Source of the DNA: Pseudomonadota bacterium
GTDB taxonomy: Bacteria > Pseudomonadota > Alphaproteobacteria > Rhizobiales > Phreatobacteraceae
NCBI GenBank assembly: GCA_020161695.1
Contig: JAIUOO010000015.1
Span: 1 to 64,000, forward strand
Direction of reading: 5' to 3'
Length of the DNA: 64,000 nucleotides
Shown: piece by piece, positions 34,605-43,273 of the stretch
How positions within the stretch are numbered: position 1 is the stretch's first letter
Layout: each line of letters opens with the position of its first letter
Program-made: the position numbers and the translations under genes
The notes under the pieces: model-generated
Told to the model about the DNA's origin: nothing
Seen by the model: only the letters and a program-made list of their open reading frames with translations
Databases searched by the model: none

Positions 34605-35354
34605 CTAGCGTTGCAGGCCCATCGATGCCGTGAGTCCGCCGTCCATGGCAATGGTCGCGCCGGTCAGATAGCCCGCCAGCGGCGACATCAGATAGGCAAC
34701 CAGCGCGCCGACCTCCTCGGGCCGCGCGAAGCGGCCGGCCGGGATCTGGCTCTCCATCTTGTCGCGGTAGTCGGCATATTTCGCCATCATGTCGGTATCG
34801 ACGAAACCGGGGGCGACGACGTTGACGGCCACGCCGCGCTTGGCGCTCTCGATGGCCAGCGTCCGGCAATAGGCGGCGAGCGCCGCCTTGGACGCGCCGT
34901 AGGCGGCATTGCCCTGATTGGAGCGCTCGGCCGTCACCGAGCCGATGGCGACGATGCGTCCGGTTCGCGCCCGCATCATCGGCCGCACGGCGGCGTTCAC
35001 CAGACGGGTGAAGGCGAAGAAATTCACCTGCATGACGGCTTCGGCCTTGGCCTGATCCATCACCGCGGCCAGCTGGTCATAGGGCTGGCCGGCATTGTGG
35101 ACGAGGCCATAGAGCGCCTCGCCCTGCTCCAGCTCGGCGCAGAAGGCGTCCACGGCCGCCTTGTCGGCGAGGTCGAGCGTCGCGACGGCGACATCCCGGC
35201 CGGGATGGGCGGCCTTCAGTTCGGCGGCGAGCGCCTCGGCAGCCTCGCCGGACGAACGTACCGTGAAGGTGACATCGTGGCCGGCCTCGACCAGAGCGCG
35301 GACAATGGCCGCGCCCATGCCCTTGGCACCGGCGGTGACGAGAACACGCCCCAT
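34605..35354 (-). CDS. fabG: Short-chain dehydrogenase, 3-oxoacyl-ACP reductase-like
   Basis: A 249-residue classical SDR: TAGAKGMGAAIV cofactor motif, HNAGQ, catalytic Ser in AIGSVTAE, YGASK, and late GYLTGATIAMDGG. It reduces 3-ketoacyl chains with NADPH. It overlaps the preceding ketosynthase stop by one base (TGATG), so it belongs to the long-chain acyl operon. It probably supplies the ketoreduction step for elongation to the very long acyl chain of lipid A. Confidence 0.85.
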   Translation of the reverse strand: MGRVLVTAGAKGMGAAIVRALVEAGHDVTFTVRSSGEAAEALAAELKAAHPGRDVAVATLDLADKAAVDAFCAELEQGEALYGLVHNAGQPYDQLAAVMDQAKAEAVMQVNFFAFTRLVNAAVRPMMRARTGRIVAIGSVTAERSNQGNAAYGASKAALAAYCRTLAIESAKRGVAVNVVAPGFVDTDMMAKYADYRDKMESQIPAGRFARPEEVGALVAYLMSPLAGYLTGATIAMDGGLTASMGLQR

Positions 35355-36628
35355 CAGGCCGGCTCCGCCGCAAGCACGAGGCAGACGTTCTGGCCGCCGA
35401 AGCCGAAGGAGTTGGAAATGGCGCGGGTCACCTTGGCCTCGCGGGCCTTGTTCGGCACCAGATCCATCTTGATCGCCGGATCGGCTTCGGTGTGGTTGAT
35501 CGTCGGCGGAATGACGCCGTTGCGGATGGTCATCAGCGTGAACACCGCCTCGATCGCGCCTGCCGCCGACAGCGTGTGGCCGATCATCGACTTGTTGGAC
35601 GAGACCGCGACATTGGCGAGATGGTCGCCGAAGACGGCGGCGAGGCCGACATATTCCATCTTGTCGTTCTCGGGCGTCGAGGTGCCGTGGGCGTTGACAT
35701 ACTGCACGTCGGCCGCCGTCACGCCGGCATCGTCCAGCGCGTTCCGGATGCAGCCGATGATCGGCGCGCCGTCCGGGCTCGACCGGGTGCGGTGGAACGA
35801 ATCCGCCATCTCGCCACAGCCCTCGACGACGCCGAGGATGGTCGCGCCGCGCGCCTTCGCGTGGTCGTAGGATTCGAGGACGAGAGCCCCCGCCCCTTCC
35901 GCCATGACGAAACCGTCGCGGTCCTTGGAGAAGGGCCGCGCGGCGGCGGTCGGATCGCCGTTGCGCGTCGACAGCGCCGAAAGCAGCGAGAAGCGCACCA
36001 GCGATTCCTGGTTCGCGGAGCCGTCCGCGCCGATGACGAGGGCCGCCTCGGTCTCGCCGCGCCGGATCGCCTCGACGGCGAGCTGGATGGCGGTGGCACC
36101 GGTGGCGCAGGCCGTGGAGATCGAGATCGGCGCGCCCTTGGTGCCGAAGCGGTCGGACAGTTCGTCGCCGACCGAGCCGAACAGGAAGCGCTTCTGCATG
36201 GCGCCGAAATCCCTGGCGGCCGCGCCCTTCAGGATGTCGGCATAGGTGATGTCGGCAGCCTTGCCGGAGGCACGGGCAAGGTCCTGCCGCTGCGGCCATT
36301 CGAGCTCCACCGGCGGCATGCCGAGGAACAGCGGGCCGGGGAAGCTGCCGGCATCGCCGATGCCAGCCTCGGCCACGGCCTCGTCGCCAGCCAGCGCCGC
36401 CATCTTGGTGGTCAGGTCGGGCGCGTTCTCGAACGGCACGAAATCGACCGTGCCGGCGATGGTCGTGCGCAGCCCGTCGATCGGAAAGCGGGAGATCGTG
36501 TGGATGCCCGACTGGCCGGCGGTGAGCTTGGTCCAGTTCTCGTCCTTGCCCTGACCGAGCGAGGTCACGACGCCCATGCCGGTGACGACCACAACGGGCC
36601 GGCCGTGCCTGTCCTTCATCGAAGCCAT
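35354..36628 (-). CDS. fabF: Beta-ketoacyl-ACP synthase, catalytic (FabF1-XL type)
   Basis: A 424-residue KAS II-type enzyme with a complete triad: Cys in STACATG, His in VNAHGTSTPEND and His in SMIGHTLSAAG. AAGGAGG lies just before the ATG at 36628. It elongates acyl chains carried on ACP. It follows the second ketosynthase-like gene by 11 bases and precedes fabG, which matches the rhizobial acpXL gene order for making the C26-C28 hydroxy acid of lipid A. Confidence 0.9.
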   Translation of the reverse strand: MASMKDRHGRPVVVVTGMGVVTSLGQGKDENWTKLTAGQSGIHTISRFPIDGLRTTIAGTVDFVPFENAPDLTTKMAALAGDEAVAEAGIGDAGSFPGPLFLGMPPVELEWPQRQDLARASGKAADITYADILKGAAARDFGAMQKRFLFGSVGDELSDRFGTKGAPISISTACATGATAIQLAVEAIRRGETEAALVIGADGSANQESLVRFSLLSALSTRNGDPTAAARPFSKDRDGFVMAEGAGALVLESYDHAKARGATILGVVEGCGEMADSFHRTRSSPDGAPIIGCIRNALDDAGVTAADVQYVNAHGTSTPENDKMEYVGLAAVFGDHLANVAVSSNKSMIGHTLSAAGAIEAVFTLMTIRNGVIPPTINHTEADPAIKMDLVPNKAREAKVTRAISNSFGFGGQNVCLVLAAEPA

Positions 36629-36639
36629 CCTGCCCTCCT

Positions 36640-37851
36640 TCAGACCGCCTCGACGAGGCCCATGCCCTCGCCGCGCCAGTGGCCGACCGAGGTGACCACC
36701 GCCTGCTTGACCTTGCGGGTCATCGCCGCTTCCGCTGCCGAACCGCCGACCGGCGGGATGGCCGCGCCGCGCGACACCATCATGGCGCCGAGCGCGATAT
36801 TGGCCGGGAAAGCCGCCTCGACGCTATGGCCGAGCACCGAAGCGGTGGCGCGCGTCGGCACGCGCCGCTGGTCGAGCAGGTCGCGCTCGATGGCGACCGC
36901 ATCGACGACGCCGGTCGCGCCCGAGACGACCACCGTCGCGCCGGGAATGAGGCTCGGCGAAATCTCGTTCCACTGCACCGCCATCGTGTGCTCGGCCTTG
37001 CCGTCCTTGCGGGTGGTCCGATCGGAGGACACCTTGGTCAGCTTGGCGATGGGCTTCGCGCCGCGCTTTTCGGCGTGCTCGCGCGCCTCGATGACGAGGA
37101 AGGCGCCGACCGAGCCCAGAATCGTGCCGCCACCGTCGCTCGGGCGGTCCCAGACCGGAGCCCAGTCCTTGCTCCAGTTCATGTGGCCGAGCTCGAAATG
37201 CAGGATCGTGTCCGGCCGCTCGGCCGAATAGGCGCCGCCGACGAGGAAGATGTCGCCCTGGGACGCATGGCAGCGGGCGAGCGCCACGCGCACCGCGTCG
37301 ACGCCGGCCATTTCCTCGCCCATGAAGGTGCGCGAGGAACCGACGACGCCGTGGACGATGGAAATGTTGCCGGCAAGCAGGTTGGAGAGCTGCGCGAGGA
37401 ACAGCGTCGGCCTGAGGTCGTTCATCAGCCGCTCGTTGAGGAACTTGGCTGGCTCGTTGGAGGCCTCGAGCCCCGACAGGAGCTGCCCGTCCACCGCATA
37501 GTCACGCTCGCCGCCGCCCGCCGCGACGATCATGTGCATGCTCTTCAGGACGTCGTCATTGCCCTTCACGCCGGCATCGTCGAGGGCAAGGCCCGCCGCA
37601 TAGGTGCCGAGGCGCTGCCAGGCTTCCATCTGCCGGCGGTCGCCGCGATCGGGAATCTGCTTCGCCACGTCGATGGCGACGGCCGGATGCACCTGATAGG
37701 GCGCGTAGGTCGCGGTATCGAGCCTCAGCCAGTCATCGCGGCCGCCGTTGAACGCGGCCCAATGTGCGTCCAGCCCCTCGCCGAGCGCGGAGACGAGACC
37801 GATCCCCGTGATCCAGGCTTCCCTCTCGGGACGGGGCTTTTCGTGCGCCAT
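36640..37851 (-). CDS. Ketosynthase-like protein lacking the active-site cysteine (FabF2-XL type)
   Basis: A 403-residue thiolase-fold protein aligned with FabF by ITGIGLVSALGEG, FLVGGAYSAERP, GAFLVIEAREHAEKRG and SVLGHSVEAAF. Where FabF has STACATG this protein reads VVGSSRTFMG, with Ser at the cysteine position. The VNAHGTSTPE motif is also replaced (VSGATGVVDAV). It therefore should not condense acyl chains by itself. By analogy with chain-length-factor subunits of polyketide systems it may pair with the catalytic FabF1 and set chain length. AGGAA precedes the ATG at 37851, favoured over an ORF extension to 37962. Confidence 0.85.
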   Translation of the reverse strand: MAHEKPRPEREAWITGIGLVSALGEGLDAHWAAFNGGRDDWLRLDTATYAPYQVHPAVAIDVAKQIPDRGDRRQMEAWQRLGTYAAGLALDDAGVKGNDDVLKSMHMIVAAGGGERDYAVDGQLLSGLEASNEPAKFLNERLMNDLRPTLFLAQLSNLLAGNISIVHGVVGSSRTFMGEEMAGVDAVRVALARCHASQGDIFLVGGAYSAERPDTILHFELGHMNWSKDWAPVWDRPSDGGGTILGSVGAFLVIEAREHAEKRGAKPIAKLTKVSSDRTTRKDGKAEHTMAVQWNEISPSLIPGATVVVSGATGVVDAVAIERDLLDQRRVPTRATASVLGHSVEAAFPANIALGAMMVSRGAAIPPVGGSAAEAAMTRKVKQAVVTSVGHWRGEGMGLVEAV

Positions 37852-38005
37852 CGGGATGTTCCTGCGAATTCTTAAAGGCGGCGGAAGGCCCGGACATAAC
37901 GACCGGCCGGCGGAAGGGCAAGATCGGCCGGGTAAAGCGTTCTCCCCGCGCCGCCAGCGCACGCTGCCTCAGAGGCTAGCCCGCAATGGTTTGAGATGCC
38001 GCTTC

Positions 38006-38095
38006 CGTCATGCCCGGGCTTGTCCCGGGTATCCACGACTTCCTCTTAGCAGCGTGCTCAAGTCGCGGATGGCCGGGACAAGCCCGGCCATGACG
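38006..38095. repeat. Intergenic palindromic repeat, Hyphomicrobiales type
   Basis: Two arms of about 30 bases face each other: CGTCATGCCCGGGCTTGTCC at 38006 and GGCCGGGACAAGCCCGGCCA ending near 38090, around a short centre. This element (GTCATGCCCGGGCTTGTCCCGGG) is dispersed in many rhizobial-type genomes. It lies within the acpXL operon between fabZ and the FabF2-like gene, where its RNA could form a long hairpin affecting readthrough or mRNA stability. Confidence 0.75.
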
Positions 38096-38129
38096 ACAAG
38101 GGTAGCGCTTTCGCACTTGCGCCGCGGAT

Positions 38130-38603
38130 TCAGGCGGCCGCCAGCTTCTCGAAGGGAAATTCCAGCCGCTCGCCCCATTCGCGGATCATCTGCGCGAATT
38201 TCGGGTCCGGGAAGGTCTTCACGGCGAAGCGGATCTCCGCCTCGGCCACCTTCTTGCCCTCGCGGGTGATGTGGGCCTTGGTGACCGCGTAGCCCGAGCC
38301 GTCGCCGATCAGATGCGCGTGCACCTGGAGCGGGGTCGAGGGCGGCACGAAGTCGCGCATCTTCGCCGAATTGGCCCCGGTCAGGAACGGCATGGCGGTC
38401 AGGCCGTTCAGGCCGAGGATCAGCCAGCCGGAGGTCTGCGCCATCGCCTCGATCATCAGGACGCCCGGCAGCAGCGGGTAACCCGGGAAATGGCCCTCGA
38501 AGACCGGGCTTTCCGCCGGCACGTCGGCGGCGGCCGTCAGGGTCTTCGCCTCCGCGTCGAAGGAAATGACGCGGGTGATCATCTGGAAATATTCGAGCCG
38601 CAT
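38130..38603 (-). CDS. fabZ: 3-hydroxyacyl-ACP dehydratase, FabZ/FabA-like (XL type)
   Basis: A 157-residue hot-dog protein with the FabZ signature EGHFPGYPLLPGVLMIEAMAQ (catalytic His in the first part, acidic residue in MIEAMAQ) and full family length. It dehydrates 3-hydroxyacyl-ACP in elongation. It follows acpXL by about 105 bases and precedes the FabF2-like gene across 278 bases that hold the palindromic repeat. Confidence 0.9.
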   Translation of the reverse strand: MRLEYFQMITRVISFDAEAKTLTAAADVPAESPVFEGHFPGYPLLPGVLMIEAMAQTSGWLILGLNGLTAMPFLTGANSAKMRDFVPPSTPLQVHAHLIGDGSGYAVTKAHITREGKKVAEAEIRFAVKTFPDPKFAQMIREWGERLEFPFEKLAAA

Positions 38604-38708
38604 GGGAGGCGGGTCTCCCGCGCTGGAGATCGGAGAGGGTGGCGGGCCCGCGCTCGGCCGGCCCGCGACAGGGATCAGGCGGCGCGCAAAATCAGGCCGC
38701 GCCTCGAA

Positions 38709-38993
38709 TCAGGCCGCGCCCTTGGCGGCGACCAGCTCGTCGATCTTCGCGCAGAGCGCGCCGAGCACGAAATAGTCCTCGGTCTTCGCCTTGCCCTCGT
38801 TGACCTCCTGCGTCCACTTCTCCAGCGGCAGCTTGATGCCGAACGCCTTGTCGATGGCGAAGGCGATGTCGAGGAAGTCGAGCGAATCGATGCCGAGATC
38901 GTCGATCGCGTGGCTCTCGGGCGTGATCTTCTCCAGCGGGATGTCGCAGGTCTCGGAGATGATCTTCGAGACGGTTTCGAAAGTGGACGACAT
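38709..38993 (-). CDS. acpXL: Acyl carrier protein AcpXL
   Basis: A 94-residue carrier protein with the phosphopantetheine serine in [20 protein letters not shown] and the AcpXL-specific stretch [25 protein letters not shown], which ordinary AcpP lacks. AcpXL carries the very-long-chain hydroxy fatty acid that the LpxXL acyltransferase attaches to lipid A in rhizobia and relatives. It opens the operon acpXL-fabZ-fabF2-fabF1-fabG, and GGAGA lies upstream of the ATG. Confidence 0.95.
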   Translation of the reverse strand: MSSTFETVSKIISETCDIPLEKITPESHAIDDLGIDSLDFLDIAFAIDKAFGIKLPLEKWTQEVNEGKAKTEDYFVLGALCAKIDELVAAKGAA

Positions 38994-39100
38994 GGCTCTG
39001 AAGTCTCCGTGCGGGCGGCGCGACTATATCGCGCAGCGCAAACTCGCGTAGCGCAAAGGGGCACGTTCGCCCGCAAGGGGCGTCCGGCATAGTTGCTGCT

Positions 39101-39129
39101 GCTATAGAGGACGAGGCCTGCCGCTTCAA
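39101..39129 (-). promoter_or_regulatory. Predicted housekeeping promoter for the acpXL operon
   Basis: On the minus strand TTGAAG (39129-39124) and TATAGC (39106-39101) are separated by exactly 17 bases, a good match to alphaproteobacterial housekeeping sigma sites. It would give a leader of roughly 100 bases before the acpXL ATG. The site is seen in sequence; the activity is inferred. Confidence 0.6.
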
Positions 39130-39146
39130 CCCTTCTGGGGCCGGAA

Positions 39147-40037
39147 CTAGAACCGGCGGCGACGGCCCGGAAACACGTCCTCTTCCTCGCGCGGCGACGG
39201 CGGGGCGGTCGAGAACGACAGGATCAGGAACGGGCCGAACTCGAACGAGGCATAGCCGTTGCCGCGCGGCGTCGCCGTGTTGCGGGCATATTCGGCGCGC
39301 AGGCCGACCGCCAGATTGCGCGCCACGACCCGTCCCCAGCTGGCATTGAGGGTGACGATCCGGTCGCGCCTGCCGTCCTCGTAGCTGCGAAAGTCCACGG
39401 AGGCGCCGAGACGGAACCATCCCGGCAGGTCGCCGATCCGCCCGCTCAGCTCGACACCCGGAGAGACCTGCCGGAACCGCAGTTCCGGCAGCGCGGAGAC
39501 CCGCCGGAACAGTTCGACCGACGGGCTGATCCACCAGCGGTCCGCGCCGAGCGAGAAGCCGGCGAAATCGATGCCGACGCTGCCGCCATATTCCTGCGCA
39601 TGGCCGATCAACGGGCCGAAAGTCGCGTAGAAGCCGGTGCCGTTGCTGGCGAAGGCCGTGAACGTGACCGGGCCGGCGCTGCGCGCGATCCCGGCAGTGG
39701 CCCAGACGACGTCGATATTGTCGCCCTGCCCGGCGCCGCGCCCGTAGCGCTCGCTGCGCGCCTGCAGGGCCAGCCCGTAGTCGAAGATCGGCCCGAACGT
39801 GCCGCGCGCCGACAGGCTCGGGATCAGGACCAGCGAATGCACGCTGGTCGACAGCGACGGGAGAACGGCAAGGGCGGCTCGCAATCGCGGCGGCTTCGGC
39901 GGCCATGACGGGTCGCTGTCGACCTCGCGGAAGGGCGGGATGGCGGGCGCGCTGCCCATGGCCCAGACCGGCGCCACCGGCAGCAGCGCCGCGAGGGCGA
40001 TCCCCGCCACTTGCATCCTGCGCACCCGCCGCCGCAA
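39147..40037 (-). CDS. Predicted outer-membrane beta-barrel protein
   Basis: A 296-residue exported protein with the leader RRRVRRMQVAGIALAALL and likely cleavage after VWA. After a Pro-rich stretch come alternating hydrophobic strands with Gly and aromatic residues (FGPIFDYGLALQARS, YGGSVGIDFAGFSLGADRWW, GLRAEYARNT), typical of a small barrel, though the last residues are basic and not a classical barrel end. TTG at 40037 has GGGAG 6 bases upstream; ATG 40016 is the alternative. It precedes acpXL on the same strand, but acpXL has its own promoter. No known function. Confidence 0.65.
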   Translation of the reverse strand: MRRRVRRMQVAGIALAALLPVAPVWAMGSAPAIPPFREVDSDPSWPPKPPRLRAALAVLPSLSTSVHSLVLIPSLSARGTFGPIFDYGLALQARSERYGRGAGQGDNIDVVWATAGIARSAGPVTFTAFASNGTGFYATFGPLIGHAQEYGGSVGIDFAGFSLGADRWWISPSVELFRRVSALPELRFRQVSPGVELSGRIGDLPGWFRLGASVDFRSYEDGRRDRIVTLNASWGRVVARNLAVGLRAEYARNTATPRGNGYASFEFGPFLILSFSTAPPSPREEEDVFPGRRRRF

Positions 40038-40115
40038 GCCGAGCTCCCTGCCCGAACCACCGGGCCGAAGGTTAGGCCCGTGCCGGAAGGGCGGTCAAAC
40101 GCCGGACGCCTTCGG

Positions 40116-40144
40116 TTGACGTTGCCCGCGCCGCGCTTTAGGCA
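40116..40144 (+). promoter_or_regulatory. Possible promoter for the adh-lpxXL operon
   Basis: TTGACG at 40116-40121 and TAGGCA at 40139-40144 are 17 bases apart, about 70 bases before the dehydrogenase start. The -35 box is strong and the -10 box is weak. Confidence 0.4.
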
Positions 40145-40214
40145 GCGCCACTCCATGTCGTACGGGCGCCTGCTGCCCTTGTTCGGGCTTCCGTCGCCCC
40201 GAAAGGACCGTTCC

Positions 40215-41237
40215 ATGCGCGCTCTCCGCCTCCACGGCGACCGTGACCTCCGCATCGAGGACATCGAGGATGCCCCGGCTCCCGGGCCCGGCGAGGTCCG
40301 GATCAGGATCGCGGCCGTCGCGCTGAACCACATCGATGTGTGGGGCTATCGCGGCATGGCCTTCGCCAAGCGCAAGATGCCGCTCGTGGTCGGCGCGGAA
40401 GCCTCGGGCACCATCGAGAGCGTCGGCGCTGGCGTCGGCGCGTTCAAGGCGGGCGACAAGGTCGCCATGTTCGGCGCCAAGACCTGCGGCACCTGCCAGT
40501 TCTGCAAGGCCGGCCAGGACAACCTGTGCACCGACGTGCAGGGCATCATGGGCTTCCACATCGACGGCTTCGCCTGCGAATACGTGACCATGGAGGCGCG
40601 CCATGTCGTCCCGGTCCCGGCCTCGGTCTCGCTGCGCGACGCGGCGACCGCGCCGATCACCTTCTCCACCGTCGAGCACATGCTGATCGACAATTGCCGC
40701 CTTCAGCCCGGCGAGACCGTGTTGGTGCAGGCCGGCGGCTCGGGCATCGGCACCATCGCGATCAAGCTGGCGAAATCGCTCGGCTGCACCGTGATCACCA
40801 CGGTCGGCGATGACGAGAAGGTGGAGAAGGCGCTCGCCATCGGCGCCGACCACGCCATCAACTACCGGACCGAGCGGTTCGAGGGCGTCGTGCGCAAGAT
40901 CACCAGGAAGAAGGGCGTCGACGTCGCCTTCGAGCACACCGGCGCGGACACGTTCAACCAGTCGCTGTTCTGCCTCAGGCGCGGCGGCCGCCTCGCCACC
41001 TGCGGCGCGACCTCGGGTGCGACCATCACCTTCAACCTGATGCAGCTGTTCCAGCAGCAGTACAAGATCTTCGGCTCGTTCGGCGCGCCGATCCGCGCCA
41101 TCGCCGACGGCCTGAAGCGGATCGAGGCGGGCGTCGCCCCGGTCATCGACACCGAACTGCCGCTCGCGCGCTTTTCCGAGGCCCTCGACCGGCTGGAAAG
41201 CCGCAAGGTCTTCGGCAAGATCCTCGTCAACATCTGA
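40215..41237 (+). CDS. Zinc-type alcohol dehydrogenase of the lipid A long-chain module
   Basis: A 340-residue medium-chain dehydrogenase: GEVRIRIAAVALNHID, structural zinc cysteines in CGTCQFCKAGQDNLC, nucleotide motif QAGGSGIGTIAIKLAK, and FGKILVN at the end. AAAGGA precedes the ATG. An equivalent dehydrogenase accompanies acpXL-lpxXL in rhizobia (Adh2-XL), where it is thought to act in acyl-chain elongation or oxidation. Here it heads a two-gene operon divergent from the acpXL side and lies 11 bases before lpxXL. Confidence 0.85.
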   Translation: MRALRLHGDRDLRIEDIEDAPAPGPGEVRIRIAAVALNHIDVWGYRGMAFAKRKMPLVVGAEASGTIESVGAGVGAFKAGDKVAMFGAKTCGTCQFCKAGQDNLCTDVQGIMGFHIDGFACEYVTMEARHVVPVPASVSLRDAATAPITFSTVEHMLIDNCRLQPGETVLVQAGGSGIGTIAIKLAKSLGCTVITTVGDDEKVEKALAIGADHAINYRTERFEGVVRKITRKKGVDVAFEHTGADTFNQSLFCLRRGGRLATCGATSGATITFNLMQLFQQQYKIFGSFGAPIRAIADGLKRIEAGVAPVIDTELPLARFSEALDRLESRKVFGKILVNI

Positions 41238-41248
41238 GGCCCACCGCC

Positions 41249-42163
41249 TTGGTCCGCTGGATCCGCCACAACATCCCCTGGGCGATGCTGCCGCTCGACT
41301 GGCTCGTCGGCATGCTCGTGCTCGGCGCCATGAAGGCGATCCGCTCGCTCGGTCCCGACCGCGCCAGCGACCTCGGCGGCCGCATCCTGCCGGCCATCGC
41401 GCCGCTGATCTCGGCCAACCGCACCGGTTACACCAACCTCAGGGCCGCCTTCCCGGAGAAATCCGAGGAGGAAATCCGCGTGATCCTGAAGGGGTGCTGG
41501 GAGAATCTCGGCCGCACGGCCTTCGAATATGCCTGCATGGACGATCTCTGGGACTACGACCCCGCCCGTCCGAACGAGGGCCGGATCATCACCGAGGACG
41601 TGCCGCTGTTCGAGCACCTGCGCGACGACGGCAAGCCGGCCATCTTCTTCGCCGCCCATCTGGCCAACTGGGAAATGCCGGCGGTCGCCGCCGCGGCCCA
41701 CGGCCTCGACATGACGGCGCTCTACCGCATGCCCAACAATCGCTTCGTGGCGCGCGCCATCCAGCGCATTCGCGGCAAGACCATGGGCAAGATGGTCGCT
41801 TCGGGCGGCGCGGGCGTGCTGCAGCTCGCCCGCGAGCTCGAGAAGTCGGCCCATGTCGGCATGCTGATCGACCAGCATCTCCACCGCGGCGTCGACGTCA
41901 CCTTCTTCGGCCGCCCGGCCAAGGCCAATCCAACGGCCGCGCGCCTCGCCCGCGAGTTCGACTGCCCGGTCCACGGCGCGCGGGTCATCCGCCTGCCCGG
42001 CAACCGGTTCCGGCTGGAGGCGACGGAAGAACTCGCCCTCCCCCGCGACGCCGAAGGCCGCATCGACGTGAAAGCCTCGATGCAGATGATGACCGATGTC
42101 GTCGAGGGCTGGGTGCGCGAGCATCCCGAGCAATGGCTCTGGCTGCACCGGCGCTGGCGCTGA
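41249..42163 (+). CDS. lpxXL: Lipid A very-long-chain acyltransferase
   Basis: A 304-residue LpxL/HtrB-family protein with an N-terminal membrane helix region, the catalytic HLANWE (HX4E), YRMPNN, KTMGKM and LIDQHLHRG. It transfers the AcpXL-bound very long acyl chain to lipid A at the inner membrane. The start appears to be TTG at 41249 with GAGG upstream; the first ATG (41285) would shorten it by 12 residues. Its coupling to the dehydrogenase and proximity to acpXL support LpxXL over ordinary LpxL. Confidence 0.88.
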   Translation: MVRWIRHNIPWAMLPLDWLVGMLVLGAMKAIRSLGPDRASDLGGRILPAIAPLISANRTGYTNLRAAFPEKSEEEIRVILKGCWENLGRTAFEYACMDDLWDYDPARPNEGRIITEDVPLFEHLRDDGKPAIFFAAHLANWEMPAVAAAAHGLDMTALYRMPNNRFVARAIQRIRGKTMGKMVASGGAGVLQLARELEKSAHVGMLIDQHLHRGVDVTFFGRPAKANPTAARLAREFDCPVHGARVIRLPGNRFRLEATEELALPRDAEGRIDVKASMQMMTDVVEGWVREHPEQWLWLHRRWR

Positions 42164-42223
42164 GGGACAGGCGGACGCCGCCAGCGCGCGTGACAGTGCA
42201 TTTCAACGGCAACCGGAGCGACT

Positions 42224-43273
42224 GTGGATACAACCGGGAAAAACACCGCAGATCATCCCGAACTGTCCGCGCTGCGCGCCTTTTCCGCTCGGATCGGGCG
42301 GGACCGAACGCTGATCCAGGGCGCTGGCGGCAACACCTCCCTCAAGCTGTCGGGCATGCTGTTCGTGAAGGCGTCCGGCACATGGCTGAGCGAAGCCGAG
42401 GAGCGCGACCTGTTCATGCCACTGCCGCTCGACCGGCTGTCGGCCGAAATCGAGCGGACGCGGGCGACGGGCGAGGAATTGAGGGCAGAAGCCCTGTCCG
42501 ACGCCCGGGAAGCCCGCCCGTCCATTGAGACGGTCATTCACGGGCTGCTTCCGAAGCGCGTCGTCGTTCATGTCCACTCGGTGAACACCATCGTCCACGC
42601 CGCCCGCGGCGACGGCGAATCCCTCGTCGCTGAAAAGCTTACCGGCCTCGACTGGACATGGATTCCCTATGCACGTCCCGGCCGCCGCCTGGCGCTCCTG
42701 ATCGAGGAAGCGCGGCAGGCCGACATCTACGTCCTCGCCAATCACGGCCTCATCGTGCAGGCGGACAACGTCGAGGCTGCCGACGCACTGCTCGCCGAGG
42801 TCGAGCGGCGGCTTCATGTCGCACCACGCCCGGCAGGCATGCCCCGATGGGACATTCTGGGAACCATTGCGGAGGCGAGCGGCATGCAAGTGCCTGAAGA
42901 CCCGCGCGTCCATGCCGCTTCACTCGACCAGGCGCTGGCCATCGCCGGGGCCGGCGCCCTCTATCCCGACCATGTCGTCTATCTCGGCGCGAGCCCACTC
43001 GTCAGCGCGCCTCCGACCGAGGCTGTGGCGCGCATCGACGACCACCGCCGCCGGACGGGGAAGCTCCCCGACTACCTCGTCGTGCCCGGCGCAGGCGTGC
43101 TTCTCGGCCCCGAGGCCAACCGCTGCGTCGCCCCGATGCTGGATTGCCTGGGGATGGTGCTGTCACGGCTTGACGCGCCCGAGCGAACCGTATTCTTGAG
43201 CACCGGGGACGAGGGCGACCTGATCCACTGGGATCAGGAAAAACATCGCATGAGGTTGGCAGGACCGCGATGA
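42224..43273 (+). CDS. Class II aldolase/adducin-family protein with C-terminal extension
   Basis: A 349-residue protein from a GTG start preceded by GGAG. The aldolase II domain (about 15-200) has IQGAGGNTSLK, VKASGTWLS, zinc ligands in VVHVHSVNT near 115 and in LANHGLIV near 182. A further 140 residues (EDPRVHAASLDQAL, VVPGAGVLL) resemble the second half of sugar-phosphate aldolase-like enzymes whose role is uncertain. Family reactions are reversible aldol cleavage of phosphorylated sugars or epimerisation at pentose phosphates. It opens the unusual operon and overlaps the nucleotidyltransferase gene (ATGA), so it probably makes or shapes the sugar phosphate activated next. Confidence 0.85.
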   Translation: MDTTGKNTADHPELSALRAFSARIGRDRTLIQGAGGNTSLKLSGMLFVKASGTWLSEAEERDLFMPLPLDRLSAEIERTRATGEELRAEALSDAREARPSIETVIHGLLPKRVVVHVHSVNTIVHAARGDGESLVAEKLTGLDWTWIPYARPGRRLALLIEEARQADIYVLANHGLIVQADNVEAADALLAEVERRLHVAPRPAGMPRWDILGTIAEASGMQVPEDPRVHAASLDQALAIAGAGALYPDHVVYLGASPLVSAPPTEAVARIDDHRRRTGKLPDYLVVPGAGVLLGPEANRCVAPMLDCLGMVLSRLDAPERTVFLSTGDEGDLIHWDQEKHRMRLAGPR

